From Alistipes sp. (GTDB taxonomy: Bacteria > Bacteroidota > Bacteroidia > Bacteroidales > Rikenellaceae): a DNA stretch of 64,000 nt. A program made the translations under genes and the position numbers. The stretch lies in contig JAGBTZ010000049.1 of NCBI GenBank assembly GCA_017631055.1, forward strand, positions 1-64,000, given 5' to 3'. The notes beneath the pieces were generated by a model that searched no databases, was not told the DNA's origin, and saw only the letters and a list, made by a program, of their open reading frames with translations. The first letter of the stretch is position 1; each line of letters starts with the position of its first letter. Below are positions 25,315 through 34,256 of the stretch, one piece after another.

Positions 25315-28300
25315 GTGCGCAAAGTTATAAAAATATTGGGAAAACTCCTATCGGCAGCGATTTTGTTGTTGATAATGTTGCCCATATCCCTTTCGCTGCT
25401 GTTGGATATTCCGGCGGTGCAGAACTTTGTGGCGCATAAGGCTGCGGAGTTTGCCTCCGAAAAGCTCGACACCCGGGTAAGTATCGACCGACTGAATGTC
25501 GAGTTGCCCAATAAAATCAATCTCTACGACTTCTATGTGGAGGATTACCAGCAAGATACGTTGCTCTATGTGGGTCATCTGCGGACAAACCTTAAGAGCG
25601 TTCGTGGCGGAATATACTTCGGTGCGGCATTTGCCGAGAAGGCAAAACTCTACATTGTGGAGGCTCCGAGTGGCGATATGAATATCAAGGAGGTTGCCGA
25701 CCGTATCAGTAAAAATAGGGAGAATAGGAAGAACTTCCGCCTCGAAATCCAGAGTGCCGAGGTCGACTCTCTCGAGTTGCATATCGAGCAGAGCGAGCCT
25801 CGCAATCCCGAGTATGGCGTGGATTACAGCGATATGCAACTGCTCGACCTCGATGCCAAAGTCGAGAATTTGACGATTGAGAGCGTGAATGCCTATGCGG
25901 TGGTGAGTGGCGATATTAAGGCTTTGACTTTCACCGAGCGTAGCGGATTTGAGGTGGATAATGTTACCGGATATTTTAAGGTCGATAAGGGTATTGTTGA
26001 GTTGCGTGATGCGCGAATTCAGACTGACAAGTCGAACATCCTCCTCGATTCGTTCCGCCTCAAGAGTGCCGATTGGCTCGATTATAGGGATTTTATCCAC
26101 AATGTGAGAATAGATGCTGTGGCGAGTCGCAGTACGGTGTCGAGTGACGATGTGGGCTACTTTGCTCCTGCTCTGCGTGGGTGGCAGACGACTCTTTCGG
26201 GAGTCAACGTGCGAATGAATGGCACTGTGGATAACTTTACCGGCAGTGTGAGTGGTGCTCGTACTCAGGCGGGCGCAACGCTGCGTGCCGATGTTGCGAT
26301 TAAGGGCTTGCCCGAATATCAGAGTAGCGATTTCGATATTCGAATTAGACGCTTTGCGGCTTCGGCAGCAGAGACAGAGCGTCTGATGGCAAACATTGCC
26401 CATCTGCAACTCCCGGCGAATGTCGTTCAGATGCTCGATAGAGCAGGTGACCTCTCGGTTGAGGGTCGCTTTGAGGGTCGTATCTCATCCTTTAGGACCA
26501 AGGGCGTAGTCGGCTCTGCATCCGGTGATGTCGGATTTGAATTTGCTCTCTCATCGGCTGAGGAGGATGCTGCGCATAAGGCATTGGATGCGAAGGTTGC
26601 CACCGCCTCGGTCGATTTGGGGCGTATCCTCGGCATCAAAAAGCTCGGCACTACGGGTCTGAGAGTGACTGCTGCAGGAGATTTCGGTGGTGGCGAGTAT
26701 GGGCTGGATGTCGATGGCGAAATCAACCGCTTTACAATGCTCGACTACTCCTACGACTTGATTAAGGCTCAGGGCCGTGTTGAGAATGGCGATGTGGATG
26801 CAACGATTACGGCTCGCGACCGCAATCTCGACTTCGATTTGAGGGCGGTGCTGGGTCTTGGTGGCGAGTTGCCGACATACGATGTGGTTGTCGATCTGCA
26901 TAAGGCCGACTTGTCGGCTATGCACCTCAATCGCCGCGATTCGATATCGACCCTCTCGGCAAGTATCGGTATCGGTGCGGTCGGCAAGATTCCTGATGCG
27001 CTTAACGGAGAGGTCAATATCGCCGATGTGGAGTATCGTTACAACGACAAGAAGGTGAACTCCGAACATATAATCCTGACGATGGAGAGCAACGAGGATG
27101 CAAGCTCGTTTATGCTCACCTCGGACTTTGCGGATGCCGTCTTCGAGAGTCGCAATAACTATAAGGATGTGTTGGCTTATCTGAAAGATATGCTTGTCCG
27201 TTATCTGCCTCTGTTGGATGAGGTGCGAGCCCCCGAGGCGACGGTGGCAGCAATCGAGGGAAAAGAGGATATGCGTGAACACAACTTCTCGCTTCTCTCG
27301 CTTACGACCAAGAATTTTAACCCGATAGCCGATGCCCTGATTGGTGGTTTGCAGGTGGCCGATGGCTCGACTGCGCAGGTGTTGCTCGACCCGCTGAATA
27401 ACCTCTTCTTGATGAGAGCCCATAGCGACTACATCGAGCGCGACAGGATGTTGGCAACGATGCTTAAACTCAATGTTAGCAATCGTACCGATTCGTTGGC
27501 TCTGCGCCTTGGGGCCGAGGACCTCTACATGGGAACGCTTCATTTCCGCAATTTGGAGATGCGTAGTGGCGTGAAGGATAACTATATAGACCTCTCGGCC
27601 GTATTCCACGATTCGTTGAAGAACTCTTCGGGCAATTTGGGATTGGGTATCCGACTTCGTAAGGATGCCGATACCAATCGCCGAAGCGTGGATGTGGCAT
27701 TGGCGCCATCCCGCATTGGTCGAGGTGGCGAGCATTGGAACCTCTCGGCCAAGAGGATAGATGCCGACTCTTCGCGAATAGTGATAGACGACTTTATGGT
27801 GCGCAATGAGCGTCAGTCGCTCATTGTGGATGGTGTTGCATCCCGCAGCCGAGAAGATTCGCTGACTCTGCGCCTTAATGACTTCGATCTCTCGCCTCTG
27901 TTGCAGATAGCCGAGACGGTGGGTTACAATATCGAGGGACGAACTAACGGTTACGCCTCGGTGAAGTCGGCTCTGAAGGGTAGCGAGATTGATGCCGATA
28001 TCCGTTTGGATAGTATTCTGGTGAATAAAATCCCATTGCCGGCGATGAAGCTCGACTCGCAATGGGACTTCGAGCGTAACCGAGCACGATTCTTTGTTAC
28101 CGAGCGCGAGAAGCGCGATACGATTATCAGAGGTTTCTATGCCCCCTCGCAGGTGCGCTATTACGCTAAGGTCGATATGGATAGCCTCGATATGGCACTT
28201 ATCAATCCGCTGCTTCAGGGCATTATCTCCGATACGCACGGTGTGGCGGTTGCCGACTTGACCTTTACCGGTGAGCGCCGTGATGCGGAGCTTAGGGGCG

Positions 28301-29871
28301 ATATCGCCGTGAGGGATTTGAGCACCAGAATTGACTATACGCAGGTGGAGTATCGTGTGCCACAGGCGAAGGTCGCCGTGCGTAATAATCGTTTCCATGT
28401 GGGCGATGTCGAGGTCTTCGACCAGGAGCAGAATAAGGGAACGCTCTCGTTCGATTTGAGCCTCGATAACCTCTCGAATATCTCCTACAATCTGAATGTG
28501 CGCCCCGAGAAGATGTTGGTGCTCAATACCACTTCGCAAGATAACGACTACTTCTACGGTAAGGTCTATGCCAGCGGAGCCGCTACGATTGCGGGTGATA
28601 AGAGTGGAGTGGTGATGGATATTGTGGCTGCTACGGATGATAATACCGAGTTCTATCTGCCGCTGTCGGGTAAGACCGATGTGTCGAATGCCGACTTCGT
28701 GATTTTTGAGCAGGCTGATAAGCCCGATACGACCAACTATCTGGTGCGTAAGAAGTTGATGTTCGAGCGCCGTCAGCGTAAGCGTACCACTTCGAGTGAT
28801 ATGATGGATATCAATATGGCGCTGGATGTGCGTCCGAATGCGATGTGTCAGCTCGTTATCGACCCCACTGTGGGCGATATCATCAAGGGTCGAGGCGAGG
28901 GTGCGCTGAATATGCACGTCAATCCCACGCAGAATGTCTTTGAACTCTATGGCGACTACACTATCACCGAGGGTAGCTACCTGTTCACGCTGCAAAATAT
29001 CATCAATAAGAAGTTTATCATCGAGGAGGGCTCGACCATAAGCTGGACCGGTGAGCCGGTGGATGCGCTGCTCAATATAGATGCGGTCTATAAGGTGAAG
29101 GCCTCGTTGCAGCCGCTGTTGGCGGGCAGTGTGTCGTCTAACACCTCGACCCGTGCCGTGCCGGTGGATTGTATTATCCATCTGAGCGACCGCCTGACCA
29201 AACCGACCGTAACCTTTGATGTTGTGGTACCCAATGCCGACCCCGATGTGCAGGCGGTGGTGGCTAATGCTCTGAGTACTCCCGAGAGCCGTTCGCAACA
29301 GTTCCTCTATCTGCTGGTGGCCAATAGTTTCATCTCGGAGGCGGCTTCGAGTTCGGCTTCGAATATCGGTGTCTCGGCATCTGCTGCTACCGGATTTGAG
29401 CTGCTATCTAATCAGTTGAGCAACTGGCTTTCGGCTGATGATTACAATATAGTCATCCGCTATCGACCCAAGACCGAGGTGACCAGCGATGAGGTCGATT
29501 TCGGCTTCTCGACAGAACTTATCAATAATCGTCTGCTGCTCGAGGTGGAGGGTAACTATATGGTCGATAGGTCGATGGCGGTCAATCCTAATGCATCGAA
29601 TTTGATGGGTGAGGCCTATCTGACATGGCTTATCGATCGTGCGGGTAATCTGCGCCTGAAGGGCTTTACCCACACCATCGACCGCTTTGACGAGAACCAA
29701 GGTCTGCAAGAGACGGGTATAGGTATCTACTACAAGCAGAGCTTCAACAACCTGAAAGATTTGAAGCAGCGTGTGAAGGAGAATTTTACCATTCGCCGCC
29801 GCGAGAAGCGACTCAAAAAGGAGCAGAGCGAGAAGAACGAAACTGCCAATCAAAGCACAGGAGTAGAATAG
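25315..29871 (+). CDS. tamB: Translocation and assembly module protein TamB
   Basis: A very large AsmA-like bridge protein (1518 residues), anchored by an N-terminal helix (LLSAAILLLIMLPISLSLLL) and spanning the periplasm as a long beta-taco. It carries the C-terminal TamB/DUF490 domain (QNVFELYGDYTITEGSYLFT, and PTVTFDVVVPNADPDVQAVV). Family members move phospholipids to, or help build, the outer membrane. It starts with GTG at 25315, since no ATG is nearby upstream. No tamA/tamL lies next to it; the Omp85-like barrel at 45927-47459 is far away and may not be its partner. exbB follows after 44 bp. Confidence 0.93.
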   Translation: MRKVIKILGKLLSAAILLLIMLPISLSLLLDIPAVQNFVAHKAAEFASEKLDTRVSIDRLNVELPNKINLYDFYVEDYQQDTLLYVGHLRTNLKSVRGGIYFGAAFAEKAKLYIVEAPSGDMNIKEVADRISKNRENRKNFRLEIQSAEVDSLELHIEQSEPRNPEYGVDYSDMQLLDLDAKVENLTIESVNAYAVVSGDIKALTFTERSGFEVDNVTGYFKVDKGIVELRDARIQTDKSNILLDSFRLKSADWLDYRDFIHNVRIDAVASRSTVSSDDVGYFAPALRGWQTTLSGVNVRMNGTVDNFTGSVSGARTQAGATLRADVAIKGLPEYQSSDFDIRIRRFAASAAETERLMANIAHLQLPANVVQMLDRAGDLSVEGRFEGRISSFRTKGVVGSASGDVGFEFALSSAEEDAAHKALDAKVATASVDLGRILGIKKLGTTGLRVTAAGDFGGGEYGLDVDGEINRFTMLDYSYDLIKAQGRVENGDVDATITARDRNLDFDLRAVLGLGGELPTYDVVVDLHKADLSAMHLNRRDSISTLSASIGIGAVGKIPDALNGEVNIADVEYRYNDKKVNSEHIILTMESNEDASSFMLTSDFADAVFESRNNYKDVLAYLKDMLVRYLPLLDEVRAPEATVAAIEGKEDMREHNFSLLSLTTKNFNPIADALIGGLQVADGSTAQVLLDPLNNLFLMRAHSDYIERDRMLATMLKLNVSNRTDSLALRLGAEDLYMGTLHFRNLEMRSGVKDNYIDLSAVFHDSLKNSSGNLGLGIRLRKDADTNRRSVDVALAPSRIGRGGEHWNLSAKRIDADSSRIVIDDFMVRNERQSLIVDGVASRSREDSLTLRLNDFDLSPLLQIAETVGYNIEGRTNGYASVKSALKGSEIDADIRLDSILVNKIPLPAMKLDSQWDFERNRARFFVTEREKRDTIIRGFYAPSQVRYYAKVDMDSLDMALINPLLQGIISDTHGVAVADLTFTGERRDAELRGDIAVRDLSTRIDYTQVEYRVPQAKVAVRNNRFHVGDVEVFDQEQNKGTLSFDLSLDNLSNISYNLNVRPEKMLVLNTTSQDNDYFYGKVYASGAATIAGDKSGVVMDIVAATDDNTEFYLPLSGKTDVSNADFVIFEQADKPDTTNYLVRKKLMFERRQRKRTTSSDMMDINMALDVRPNAMCQLVIDPTVGDIIKGRGEGALNMHVNPTQNVFELYGDYTITEGSYLFTLQNIINKKFIIEEGSTISWTGEPVDALLNIDAVYKVKASLQPLLAGSVSSNTSTRAVPVDCIIHLSDRLTKPTVTFDVVVPNADPDVQAVVANALSTPESRSQQFLYLLVANSFISEAASSSASNIGVSASAATGFELLSNQLSNWLSADDYNIVIRYRPKTEVTSDEVDFGFSTELINNRLLLEVEGNYMVDRSMAVNPNASNLMGEAYLTWLIDRAGNLRLKGFTHTIDRFDENQGLQETGIGIYYKQSFNNLKDLKQRVKENFTIRRREKRLKKEQSEKNETANQSTGVE

Positions 29872-29915
29872 ATTGAAGAATAAACCAAATAAAAACTTAA
29901 ATAAAATTTACGATT

Positions 29916-30587
29916 ATGATTACACTTTTGCAGGCTACTGAGGTTGTAGCCACCGAAACAGCCAAGATGGGATTGTGGGAGCTCTTCACTAAGGGCGGTT
30001 GGCTTATGTGGGTATTGCTCCTGTTGGGCGGATTTACCATCTTTATCTTTGTCGAGCGATTTGTTGCCATTCGCAAGGCTTCGCAGCTCGATATGCACTT
30101 TATGAATCGCATCCGCGATTACATCTACGATGGCAAGATTGACTCGGCGGTAAATCTTTGCAAGAAGACCGATACCCCTATTGCCCGCATGATCGAGAAG
30201 GGTATCGAGCGTCTGGGTCGCCCGATGAACGATGTGCAGACCGCTATTGAGAATGTTGCAAACCTCGAGGTGTCGAAACTCGAGAATGGCTTGCCCTTCC
30301 TGGCAACCATTGCCGGTGGTGCTCCGATGATTGGTTTCCTTGGTACGGTTATGGGTATGGTGCAGACCTTTATGGATATGTCTGCTGCGGGTGGTACGGT
30401 CGATATGGCTCTGCTCTCGAGCGGTATGTATATCGCGATGGTTACCACAGTGGGTGGTCTTATTGTTGGTATTCCGGCATACTTCGGCTACAACTACCTG
30501 GTGGCTCGCATCGAGAAGTTGGTATTCCGTATGGAGGCAAACTCGATTGCATTTATGGATATTCTTAATCAACCCGTTCAAAAGTAA
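29916..30587 (+). CDS. exbB: ExbB/TolQ-type proton channel
   Basis: A 223-residue inner-membrane protein of the MotA/TolQ/ExbB family that couples proton flow to TonB. Three helices are visible: MWVLLLLGGFTIFIFVERFV (about 29-48), GLPFLATIAGGAPMIGFLGT (about 127-146), and AMVTTVGGLIVGIPAYFGYN (about 172-191). The TM2 segment with GxxPxxGFLGTVMGMV is the channel signature. exbD begins 6 bp after it. It shares an operon with exbD, tonB and a DUF1573 gene, probably starting from tamB or its own unseen promoter. Confidence 0.92.
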   Translation: MITLLQATEVVATETAKMGLWELFTKGGWLMWVLLLLGGFTIFIFVERFVAIRKASQLDMHFMNRIRDYIYDGKIDSAVNLCKKTDTPIARMIEKGIERLGRPMNDVQTAIENVANLEVSKLENGLPFLATIAGGAPMIGFLGTVMGMVQTFMDMSAAGGTVDMALLSSGMYIAMVTTVGGLIVGIPAYFGYNYLVARIEKLVFRMEANSIAFMDILNQPVQK

Positions 30588-30593
30588 TCGACT

Positions 30594-30995
30594 ATGGCAA
30601 TCAAACATGGCTCAAAGGTCGATAAGTCATTCTCCTCTTCGGCGATGACCGACCTTATGTTCCTGCTGTTGATATTTATGCTTATCGCCACAACGCTTAT
30701 CAATCCTAATGCTCTGAAGTTGATGTTGCCCAAGAGCTCCAACCAGCTTAAGGATAAGGCGATAACCACTGTGTCAATTCAGCAGAAGGGCTCCACATAC
30801 AACTACTATGTCGAGTTGGAGCAGGTGAAGGGTATCGAGGGTGTAGAGCGTGCATTGCAGGCTCGCCTTGAGGGTCAGGAGGATCCGACCATATCGCTCC
30901 ACTGCGACAAGACCGTAGCCATTGACGAGGTGGTTAAGGTGATGAATGTGGCTAAGGATAATAACTATAAACTGATTCTGGCAACACAGCCCTAA
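30594..30995 (+). CDS. exbD: ExbD/TolR-type biopolymer transport protein
   Basis: A 133-residue protein with a short cytoplasmic N terminus, a single transmembrane helix (MTDLMFLLLIFMLIATTLIN) and a periplasmic domain. The essential proton-binding Asp is D20, at the start of that helix. Bacteroidota often have two exbD copies per cluster; only one is present here. It lies 6 bp after exbB and 20 bp before tonB. Confidence 0.92.
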   Translation: MAIKHGSKVDKSFSSSAMTDLMFLLLIFMLIATTLINPNALKLMLPKSSNQLKDKAITTVSIQQKGSTYNYYVELEQVKGIEGVERALQARLEGQEDPTISLHCDKTVAIDEVVKVMNVAKDNNYKLILATQP

Positions 30996-31015
30996 CGGCT
31001 CTAAACGACCGAATT

Positions 31016-31711
31016 ATGTACTATTACGACCCGAACAATAATCGCTCGAAGCAGTGGGCGGCACTGGTGACGGCACTCTATGTGCTCTCGCTGGGTGTTG
31101 CCTTTGCTTTCGTGTCGTTTGATTTCGGTAAGATGCCGCCCCCGACCGGCGATGAGATTTTGGTCGAGTTTCTCGAGCCGACACCACCGCCACCGCCACC
31201 GGCACCACCCAAGGTGCGCAGACCCGAGCCGAAGATGCACGACAACTTTGCGCCCGAGGATAACGAACAGCAGGTGACCGGTAAGGACGAGCAGACCCGC
31301 ACGGTCAATCCGAAGGCGCTCTTCAAGATGAATAAGGGTGGTGCAGATGAGCCCGATAAGGCGGGTAATCCAAAGGCTCAGGAGGGCGAAAAGGATGAAG
31401 CGAAGGGTACGGGCGGAGGCCTCAATCCCTCGGGTAACGATCAACTCGATAAGGGTCTGCAAGGCCGAGGCTTGGTTGGCGATTTGCCTCGACCCTCCTA
31501 CCCGGGAAATAAGAGCGGTAAGGTGGTTATTCGTGTCACGGTCGATAAGACGGGCCGAGTGACCAATGCCGTCTATGAGCCCAATGGCTCGACTTCGTCG
31601 GATGATGCGCTGGTGCAAGCGGCTATCGCTGCTGCCAAGAAGGCGCGATTTACCGAGAGTCGCAGCTTTATCGAGGGCGGAACTATTACCTATCGATTTA
31701 ATCTTAAATAG
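31016..31711 (+). CDS. tonB: TonB-family energy transducer
   Basis: A 231-residue protein that carries energy from ExbB/ExbD to outer-membrane receptors. One helix (WAALVTALYVLSLGVAFAFV, residues 14-33) is followed by a proline-rich segment (EPTPPPPPPAPPKVRRPEP), a charged linker, and a C-terminal TonB domain from about 155 (LPRPSYPGNKSGKVVIRVTV), ending in ITYRFNLK. The N-terminal anchor lacks the exact TonB SHLS His motif. It is the third gene of the exbB-exbD-tonB set. A likely client is the receptor at 19958-22366, among others elsewhere in the genome. Confidence 0.9.
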   Translation: MYYYDPNNNRSKQWAALVTALYVLSLGVAFAFVSFDFGKMPPPTGDEILVEFLEPTPPPPPPAPPKVRRPEPKMHDNFAPEDNEQQVTGKDEQTRTVNPKALFKMNKGGADEPDKAGNPKAQEGEKDEAKGTGGGLNPSGNDQLDKGLQGRGLVGDLPRPSYPGNKSGKVVIRVTVDKTGRVTNAVYEPNGSTSSDDALVQAAIAAAKKARFTESRSFIEGGTITYRFNLK

Positions 31712-31717
31712 TTCGAT

Positions 31718-32176
31718 ATGAAGAGATTGCTATTGATGGTTGTGGGCGTGTTGTCGTCTGTGGGAGTTATGGCACACGAGGGGGCGTTTTGCCACAATCC
31801 TAAATCAGAGGAGGCTCAGTCGCTGCAGGACTCCCTCACACAACCGAAATATCAGGGTGCTCACCTTGCCTTTAAGTCTGCCAAGCACAACTTTGGTGTG
31901 GTGAAGCGTAAGGGTGGTGACCTGCATGTTCGCTTTGAGTATGTGAACGATGGCATTGAGCCATTGGTGATTACCCGCATTGCGACCTCGTGTACCTGTA
32001 TCCGTACCGATTATCGCCGCCGACCGCTCGATGTGGGCGAGAGTGCAGTGATAGAGTTGACCTACGAGCCCCACAAGATGGAGCCGGGAATGTTCCATAA
32101 GGTTGTGCAGGTCTACTCCAACTCGGTGGATGGTATGCATCTGCTGACGGTGAGTGGCAACTCGGTCGAGAGGTAG
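31718..32176 (+). CDS. DUF1573 exported protein
   Basis: A 152-residue protein with a signal peptide (LLLMVVGVLSSVGVMA) and a single DUF1573, Ig-like domain. The core has the family pattern HNFGVVKRKGGDLHVRFEYV, the TSCTC cysteine pair and PLDVGESAVIELTYEP. DUF1573 proteins are common in Bacteroidota and usually periplasmic or surface-located; no activity is established. It lies 6 bp after tonB, so probably cotranscribed, and ends before the bidirectional terminator at 32213-32260. Confidence 0.85.
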   Translation: MKRLLLMVVGVLSSVGVMAHEGAFCHNPKSEEAQSLQDSLTQPKYQGAHLAFKSAKHNFGVVKRKGGDLHVRFEYVNDGIEPLVITRIATSCTCIRTDYRRRPLDVGESAVIELTYEPHKMEPGMFHKVVQVYSNSVDGMHLLTVSGNSVER

Positions 32177-32212
32177 AGTAATGGTGTCCAAAGTGGCGTA
32201 GGGGATGATAAA

Positions 32213-32260
32213 ACGATAGAGGGCTGTCGCAACATCGGTTGTCGGACAGCCCTCTATCGT
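32213..32260. terminator. Bidirectional terminator, DUF1573 gene and thiL
   Basis: ACGATAGAGGGCTGTC (32213-32228) pairs perfectly with GACAGCCCTCTATCGT (32245-32260). The loop can form a second small stem (CAAC/GTTG). It lies between convergent genes. Confidence 0.85.
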
Positions 32261-32273
32261 TGTGTGGTGGTTG

Positions 32274-33308
32274 TTACTCCTCCTTAAATCCTTGTGCTTT
32301 AAGGCGAATATCCGAGCCATCGGGTGTTACGAGTGCTGCGCCCGTGCTCTCGGCAGTGATGTGGCCGATAACGTCAATGCCTCCCATACGCATAACCTTC
32401 TCCTGCATCGCAAGCGGCACGGTGAAGAGCAACTCGTGGTCTTCGCCACCGTTGAGGGCAGCCACTACAGGGTCTGCATGCATCTCTTCGGCCAAGGCTG
32501 TTGTCTGCTTAGCGATGGGGATGCGCTCGAGGTAGATGCGGGCTCCGCACTTCGAGGCTTTACAAATCTGCAAAAGGTCGCTCGCCAATCCATCCGAGAG
32601 GTCTATCATCGAGGTCGGTACTATGCCCTCCTCCGCGAGTTGCTCGACAACATCCTTGCGAGCACGAGGCTTGAGATACTTCTCGAGCAGATATTCATAT
32701 CCCGCAAACTGAGGCTCGGGGTTTTCGACACCCTTCAGTACGCGCTTTTCGCGCTCGAGCAGATGCAGTCCCATATAGGCTGCACCGAGGTTGCCGGTGA
32801 TGCAAATCAGGTCGTTGAGTTGAGCACCCGAACGATAGCTTACGCTCTCCTTCTTGGTGCGACCTATGGCGGTGATGCCCACGACAAATCCGGTCATCGA
32901 GGCCGATGTGTCGCCACCCGCCAAATCGACGCCCAACTCTTCGCAAGCAAAGTGCACACCCTCGTAGAAGTCCTCGAGTGCCTCGACCGGCAGTTTCGAT
33001 GAGATGCCGAGCGAGAGCATAATCTGCTCGGGGCGGGCATTCATCGCGAGAATATCACTCACACCGATAGTCACGGCCTTGTAACCGAGGTGCTTGAGAG
33101 GAAAGTAGGTGAGGTCGAAATCGACACCCTCAAGCAACGTGTCGGTCGAGACGACCAACGCTTCGTCACCCGCAGTGTCTATCACTGTGGCATCATCACC
33201 AATCCCTTTGAGTGTTGAGGGTTGCTTTGTCGTAAACTTTGAGGTCAGACGGTCAATCAGGCCGAACTCTCCCAACTCCGATATTTCGGTTCTCTTTCTC
33301 TGAGACAT
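32274..33308 (-). CDS. thiL: Thiamine-monophosphate kinase
   Basis: Phosphorylates thiamine monophosphate to the active diphosphate. It has 344 residues from the chosen start. The AIR-synthase-like fold shows GIGDDATVID, ALVVSTDTLLEGVDFDL with its metal-binding Asp cluster, AVTIGVSDILAMNARP, and LAGGDTSAS. The ATG at 33308 (MSQRKRTEISELGEFGLIDR) is chosen over an in-frame ATG at 33347 because it gives the family N terminus. It is divergent from surE, with a -7 box TATCTTTG at 33353-33360. Confidence 0.94.
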   Translation of the reverse strand: MSQRKRTEISELGEFGLIDRLTSKFTTKQPSTLKGIGDDATVIDTAGDEALVVSTDTLLEGVDFDLTYFPLKHLGYKAVTIGVSDILAMNARPEQIMLSLGISSKLPVEALEDFYEGVHFACEELGVDLAGGDTSASMTGFVVGITAIGRTKKESVSYRSGAQLNDLICITGNLGAAYMGLHLLEREKRVLKGVENPEPQFAGYEYLLEKYLKPRARKDVVEQLAEEGIVPTSMIDLSDGLASDLLQICKASKCGARIYLERIPIAKQTTALAEEMHADPVVAALNGGEDHELLFTVPLAMQEKVMRMGGIDVIGHITAESTGAALVTPDGSDIRLKAQGFKEE

Positions 33309-33352
33309 ACTTATATTTATATTATATATTGCAGATTTCGTATTCAACTCCG

Positions 33353-33360
33353 CAAAGATA
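33353..33360 (-). promoter_or_regulatory. Putative -7 box of thiL
   Basis: TATCTTTG on the minus strand matches TAnnTTTG, 44 bp before the thiL ATG. No TTTG at the expected -33 distance is evident. Confidence 0.4.
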
Positions 33361-33454
33361 CTAAATTCCTCAAAAACCTTCCGCTTTTGACCTTGTTTTT
33401 GTTCGTCTTGGATAATAATCGCCTTTGATGTGGCTCATTTCTGCAAAAAAAATG

Positions 33455-33462
33455 TATTTTTG
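33455..33462 (+). promoter_or_regulatory. Putative -7 box of surE
   Basis: TATTTTTG matches TAnnTTTG and ends 5 bp before the ATG at 33468, so transcription would begin at or next to the start codon. The -33 element is not clear. Confidence 0.4.
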
Positions 33463-33467
33463 TGGTT

Positions 33468-34241
33468 ATGAAAAACGAAAGATTGATTTTTGTAACCAAC
33501 GATGATGGTTATCAGGCAAAAGGTTTTGCTGCTGCAATAGAGATTGCACGCAAGTTTGGTCGAGTGGTGGCCGTGGCTCCCGAGCGTACCCAGAGTGGTA
33601 TGAGCCAGGCTATTACGATGTATAATCCGCTCTACTTGAAGAGGGTGCGCGAGGAGGAGGGACTGGAGGTCTACTCCCTCTCGGGAACTCCGGTGGATTG
33701 TGCCAAGATGGCCTTCGACTATATGTTTGAGGGGCGTATTCCCGATCTTGTGATTTCGGGTGTCAACCATGGCTCGAATGCCGCTGTGAATGTGCTCTAC
33801 TCGGGCACGATGGGTGCAGCTATCGAGGGTAGTTTTTATGGCTGTCCATCAATAGGCTTGTCGGTTACTACGCACGACCTTGATGCCGATTTCTCGGCAG
33901 CTGTGCACTTTGGCGAGCAGATTGTTCGCTCGGTGCTGGAGGGTGGTGTGCCGACTCCGTTGTGCCTGAATGTCAACATCCCGGATGTTCCAATAGAGCA
34001 AATTCAGGGCGTGAAGGTTTGTCGCCAAACTCGCGGATATTGGCGCGAGGAGTTCTTCAGTCGCCAAGACCCGCACAATCGCCAATACTTTTGGCTGACG
34101 GGCGGTTTCTGCAATGCCGAGCCCGAGGCGGAGGATACCGATGAGTGGGCATTGGCTCACAACTACATTTCGGTAGTGCCGGTGCAAGTCGATATGACCG
34201 ACTACTCAAGGCTCGGGGCACTGAAAGAGGTGTTGAAGTAG
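33468..34241 (+). CDS. surE: 5'-nucleotidase SurE
   Basis: Acid phosphatase/nucleotidase for NMPs, 257 residues, family-typical. Active-site motifs: FVTNDDGYQAKGF (Asp pair) near the N terminus, and SGVNHGSNAAVNVLYSGTMG (Asn and Ser/Thr ligands) near residue 95. A GTG at 33462 is in frame, but the ATG at 33468 fits the family N terminus (MKNERLIFVTNDDG). The stop is followed within 15 bp by a histidine-kinase start, so surE and the two-component genes are probably one operon. Confidence 0.95.
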   Translation: MKNERLIFVTNDDGYQAKGFAAAIEIARKFGRVVAVAPERTQSGMSQAITMYNPLYLKRVREEEGLEVYSLSGTPVDCAKMAFDYMFEGRIPDLVISGVNHGSNAAVNVLYSGTMGAAIEGSFYGCPSIGLSVTTHDLDADFSAAVHFGEQIVRSVLEGGVPTPLCLNVNIPDVPIEQIQGVKVCRQTRGYWREEFFSRQDPHNRQYFWLTGGFCNAEPEAEDTDEWALAHNYISVVPVQVDMTDYSRLGALKEVLK

Positions 34242-34256
34242 TTGAGCGTGAGGCCT

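Noticed and set aside
26551..29298. 915-aa antisense ORF opposite tamB
   Set aside because: Same codon-bias artefact; His/Ile/Arg-rich, no motif, sense gene clearly real.
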